Assembly (NCBI RefSeq): GCF_007988805.1
Contig: NZ_BJUV01000010.1
Coordinates: 1-64,000, forward strand
DNA from: Frigoribacterium faeni
GTDB lineage: Bacteria > Actinomycetota > Actinomycetes > Actinomycetales > Microbacteriaceae
Direction of reading: 5' to 3'
DNA length: 64,000 bases
Both the position numbers and the translations under genes were made by a program. The notes below the pieces were generated by a model that was not told the origin of the DNA, made no database searches, and saw only the letters and a list, made by a program, of their open reading frames with translations. Below, piece by piece: positions 62,295-64,000 of the stretch (positions are counted from its first letter, which is position 1; each line of letters begins with the position of its first letter).

Positions 62295-63311
62295 TCAGCG
62301 CCGGCGGGCGCCGACCGCGAGCTCGGTCGTGCCGTAGCTGTCGTCGTCCGGGTTCAGCGTGACGCCGGGGGCGACGATCTCGTCGATGCGATCGAGCACG
62401 TCGTCGGTGAGCACGACGTCGGCCGCGGGGAGCTGCGACTCGAGCTGCTCCATCGTGCGCGGCCCGATGATCGCCGAGGTCACACCGGGGTGGCGGATGA
62501 CGAACCCGATGGCCAGCTCGATCATCGTCAGCCCCGCCTCGTCGGCGAGGTCGGTCAACGCGGCGAGCGCCTCGAGCTTCTGCCCGTTGGCCGCCGTCGT
62601 CATGTCGAAGCGGGCGCCGGGGCGAGCCGAGGAGGCGGGGGTCGGCACCTTGCCGTCGCGCCACTTCCCCGAGAGCCAGCCGCCCGCGAGCGGGCTGTAG
62701 GTCAGCGTCCCCATGCCGTACCGCTGCGTGGTGGGGAGCACGTCGGACTCGATGCCGCGGACGAGCATCGAGTACGGCGGCTGCTCGGTGACGAAGCGCT
62801 CGAGGTGGCGGTCTCGGGAGACGACCTGCGCCTCCACGATCTCGCTGGCCGCGTACGACGACGAGCCGACGTAGAGGACCTTGCCCTGGCGGACCAGGTC
62901 GGTGAGGGCGCCGAGGGTCTCCTCGACGTCGGTCGTCGGGCTGGGGCGGTGCACCTGGTAGAGGTCGATGCGGTCGGTGCCGAGGCGGCGGAGCGACTCC
63001 TCGACCTCACGGACGATCCAGCGTCGCGATCCACCGGAGCGGTTGACGCCCTCGCCCATGGGCATGAAGAACTTCGTGGCGAGCACGACGTCGTCGCGGC
63101 GGCCTTGGATCGCCTTGCCGACGATCTCCTCCGAGCGGCCGGCGGAGTAGACGTCGGCGGTGTCGACGAAGTTGATCCCGGCGTCCAGGGCGCGGTTGAT
63201 GATGCGGACGGAGTCGTCCTCGTCGTCGTTGCCCCAGGGGCCGAACATCATGGTGCCGAGGGCGAGCGGGCTGACCTGCACTCCCGTGCGGCCGAGCAGA
63301 CGGTGTTCCAT
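62295..63311 (-). CDS. Aldo/keto reductase
   Basis: The 338-residue reductase has NFVDTADVYSAGRSEEIVG (Asp/Tyr), LATKFFMP (Lys), LYQVHRPSP (His) and SAIIGPRTMEQLESQL near the cofactor site, as in YhdN/IolS-like members. The ATG at 63311 has a strong AAGGAGG; an earlier in-frame start is not supported. It is divergent from the cupin gene. Third aldo/keto reductase in 13 kb, each from a different subfamily. Confidence 0.93.
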   Translation of the reverse strand: MEHRLLGRTGVQVSPLALGTMMFGPWGNDDEDDSVRIINRALDAGINFVDTADVYSAGRSEEIVGKAIQGRRDDVVLATKFFMPMGEGVNRSGGSRRWIVREVEESLRRLGTDRIDLYQVHRPSPTTDVEETLGALTDLVRQGKVLYVGSSSYAASEIVEAQVVSRDRHLERFVTEQPPYSMLVRGIESDVLPTTQRYGMGTLTYSPLAGGWLSGKWRDGKVPTPASSARPGARFDMTTAANGQKLEALAALTDLADEAGLTMIELAIGFVIRHPGVTSAIIGPRTMEQLESQLPAADVVLTDDVLDRIDEIVAPGVTLNPDDDSYGTTELAVGARRR

Positions 63312-63475
63312 CGTTCCTCCTTGTGTCGTTCCTCCCATGCTGCGCCCCGGCCGCCGGAGCTCACGGGTACTGGTGGGACCTCTCAGACCCGGGAACCGCG
63401 TCGTAGCGTCGAGGCGCGGCTCACGACGGGGCGACCATCGCGCCTCGTGACAGCCGCCGAGACGAGGAGGACGAC

Positions 63476-63880
63476 ATGCAGATCGAACCCACCAGGCCGA
63501 CGGTGAAGAACCCGCCGGAGCAGTTCGCCGGAGACGTGTGGCTGGACGCCATGGCCGTCCCGCACACCGACGACCAGCGCATGACCGTCGCGCTGGTCCG
63601 CTTCGCTCCCGGAGCGCGCACGGCGTGGCACTCCCACGCTCGCGGCCAGTACCTCCGGGTCACCTCCGGCGTCGCCCGGTTCGGCGACCGTGCCGGGAAC
63701 ATCCACGAGGTCCACCCCGGGCAGACGATCTACACGCCCCCTGGCGAGGAGCACTTCCACGCCGCGGGCGGCGACGGCTTCATGGAGCACATCGCCATGA
63801 TCGAGGCAGGCGACGACCCGGCCACGACGACCACGTGGCTCGAGCACGTCTCCGACGCCGACCTCGAGGGCCGCGCGTGA
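63476..63880 (+). CDS. Cupin-domain protein
   Basis: The 134-residue single-domain cupin has motif 1 with GARTAWHSHARGQYLRV (metal-binding His residues) and motif 2 with GQTIYTPPGEEHFHAAG. It resembles small cupins found with carboxymuconolactone decarboxylases and aldo/keto reductases, as here. It may be a dioxygenase, isomerase or binding protein. The next gene starts with a GTG overlapping its stop by four bases. Confidence 0.9.
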   Translation: MQIEPTRPTVKNPPEQFAGDVWLDAMAVPHTDDQRMTVALVRFAPGARTAWHSHARGQYLRVTSGVARFGDRAGNIHEVHPGQTIYTPPGEEHFHAAGGDGFMEHIAMIEAGDDPATTTTWLEHVSDADLEGRA

Positions 63881-64000
63881 GTCCCGCGGCGAGCGAGGCC
63901 GACCGGGCCGGACACGACGCCCTCTTCCTCGGTCGCACGTCAGATCTGGCCCGCACCGACCCGGAGTTCGTCGCCTTCTTCGACGACTTCGCCTTCGACG
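63877..64000 (+). CDS. Carboxymuconolactone decarboxylase family protein (partial)
   Basis: Only the first 41 residues are in the window, starting at a GTG that overlaps the cupin stop. HDALFLGRTSDLARTDPEFVAFFDDFAFD matches the N-terminus of carboxymuconolactone decarboxylase/AhpD-like proteins. The catalytic Cys and His lie beyond the window edge. Coupling to the cupin suggests a shared pathway for an aromatic or lactone compound. Confidence 0.75.
   Translation, partial: MSPAASEADRAGHDALFLGRTSDLARTDPEFVAFFDDFAFD

Overview
The window is about 70% GC, densely coded on both strands, rich in GTG starts, 4-bp start/stop overlaps (ATGA or GTGA) and promoters whose -10 box sits 6-7 nt before the start codon. 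Together with a monomeric NADP isocitrate dehydrogenase, LacI-controlled plant-sugar genes and many TetR/MarR switches, this suggests a chromosomal segment of a plant- or soil-associated actinobacterium, most likely Microbacteriaceae. That is an inference; no rRNA or marker gene is present, and I see no tRNA, CRISPR array, insertion sequence or phage gene.

Layout. 0.1-9.8 kb: surface glycan genes (GT39-like membrane enzyme, small DXD glycosyltransferase, GT1 enzyme, HEAT-repeat/GT4 fusion, polysaccharide pyruvyl transferase) plus a TetR/SDR pair with three copies of one operator. 9.9-23.1 kb: an esterase, then an arabinose/galactoside unit: araB-araD-araA, an SRPBCC protein with a small partner, a LacI regulator, a binding-protein-dependent sugar ABC transporter without its own ATPase, and a divergent GH42 beta-galactosidase. 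23.2-27.7 kb: small proteins of unknown function, an AraC regulator, a TetR-like protein lacking its DNA-binding domain, and an SDR. 27.8-35.8 kb: isocitrate dehydrogenase, a transketolase, a ROK regulator and an ascorbate-type PTS (IIA, IIB, IIC).

35.9-42.3 kb is the most unusual part: one overlapping five-gene operon encoding a GAF-SpoIIE phosphatase, a cellulose-synthase-like glycosyltransferase, a STAS protein, an RsbW-like kinase and a GH26-like/OpgC membrane fusion. It looks like a partner-switching circuit built into an exopolysaccharide synthase operon, with no sigma factor in sight. 42.5-50.7 kb: GntR with a membrane protein, an ACR3-like transporter, a two-component system, and a divergent MacAB-like efflux operon whose adaptor is split by an in-frame TAG. 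50.7-64 kb: aldo/keto reductases, MmyB-type and MarR regulators, NmrA-like SDRs, an FAD monooxygenase, a probable AbiE-like toxin-antitoxin pair, an MFS exporter, and the start of a cupin/carboxymuconolactone decarboxylase cluster.

Across the window a 15-mer (ACCCGCGCCTCCTCG or its complement) recurs exactly nine times and in many near copies, inside and between genes and in several reading frames. Several long-stem intergenic hairpins form a second repeat class.
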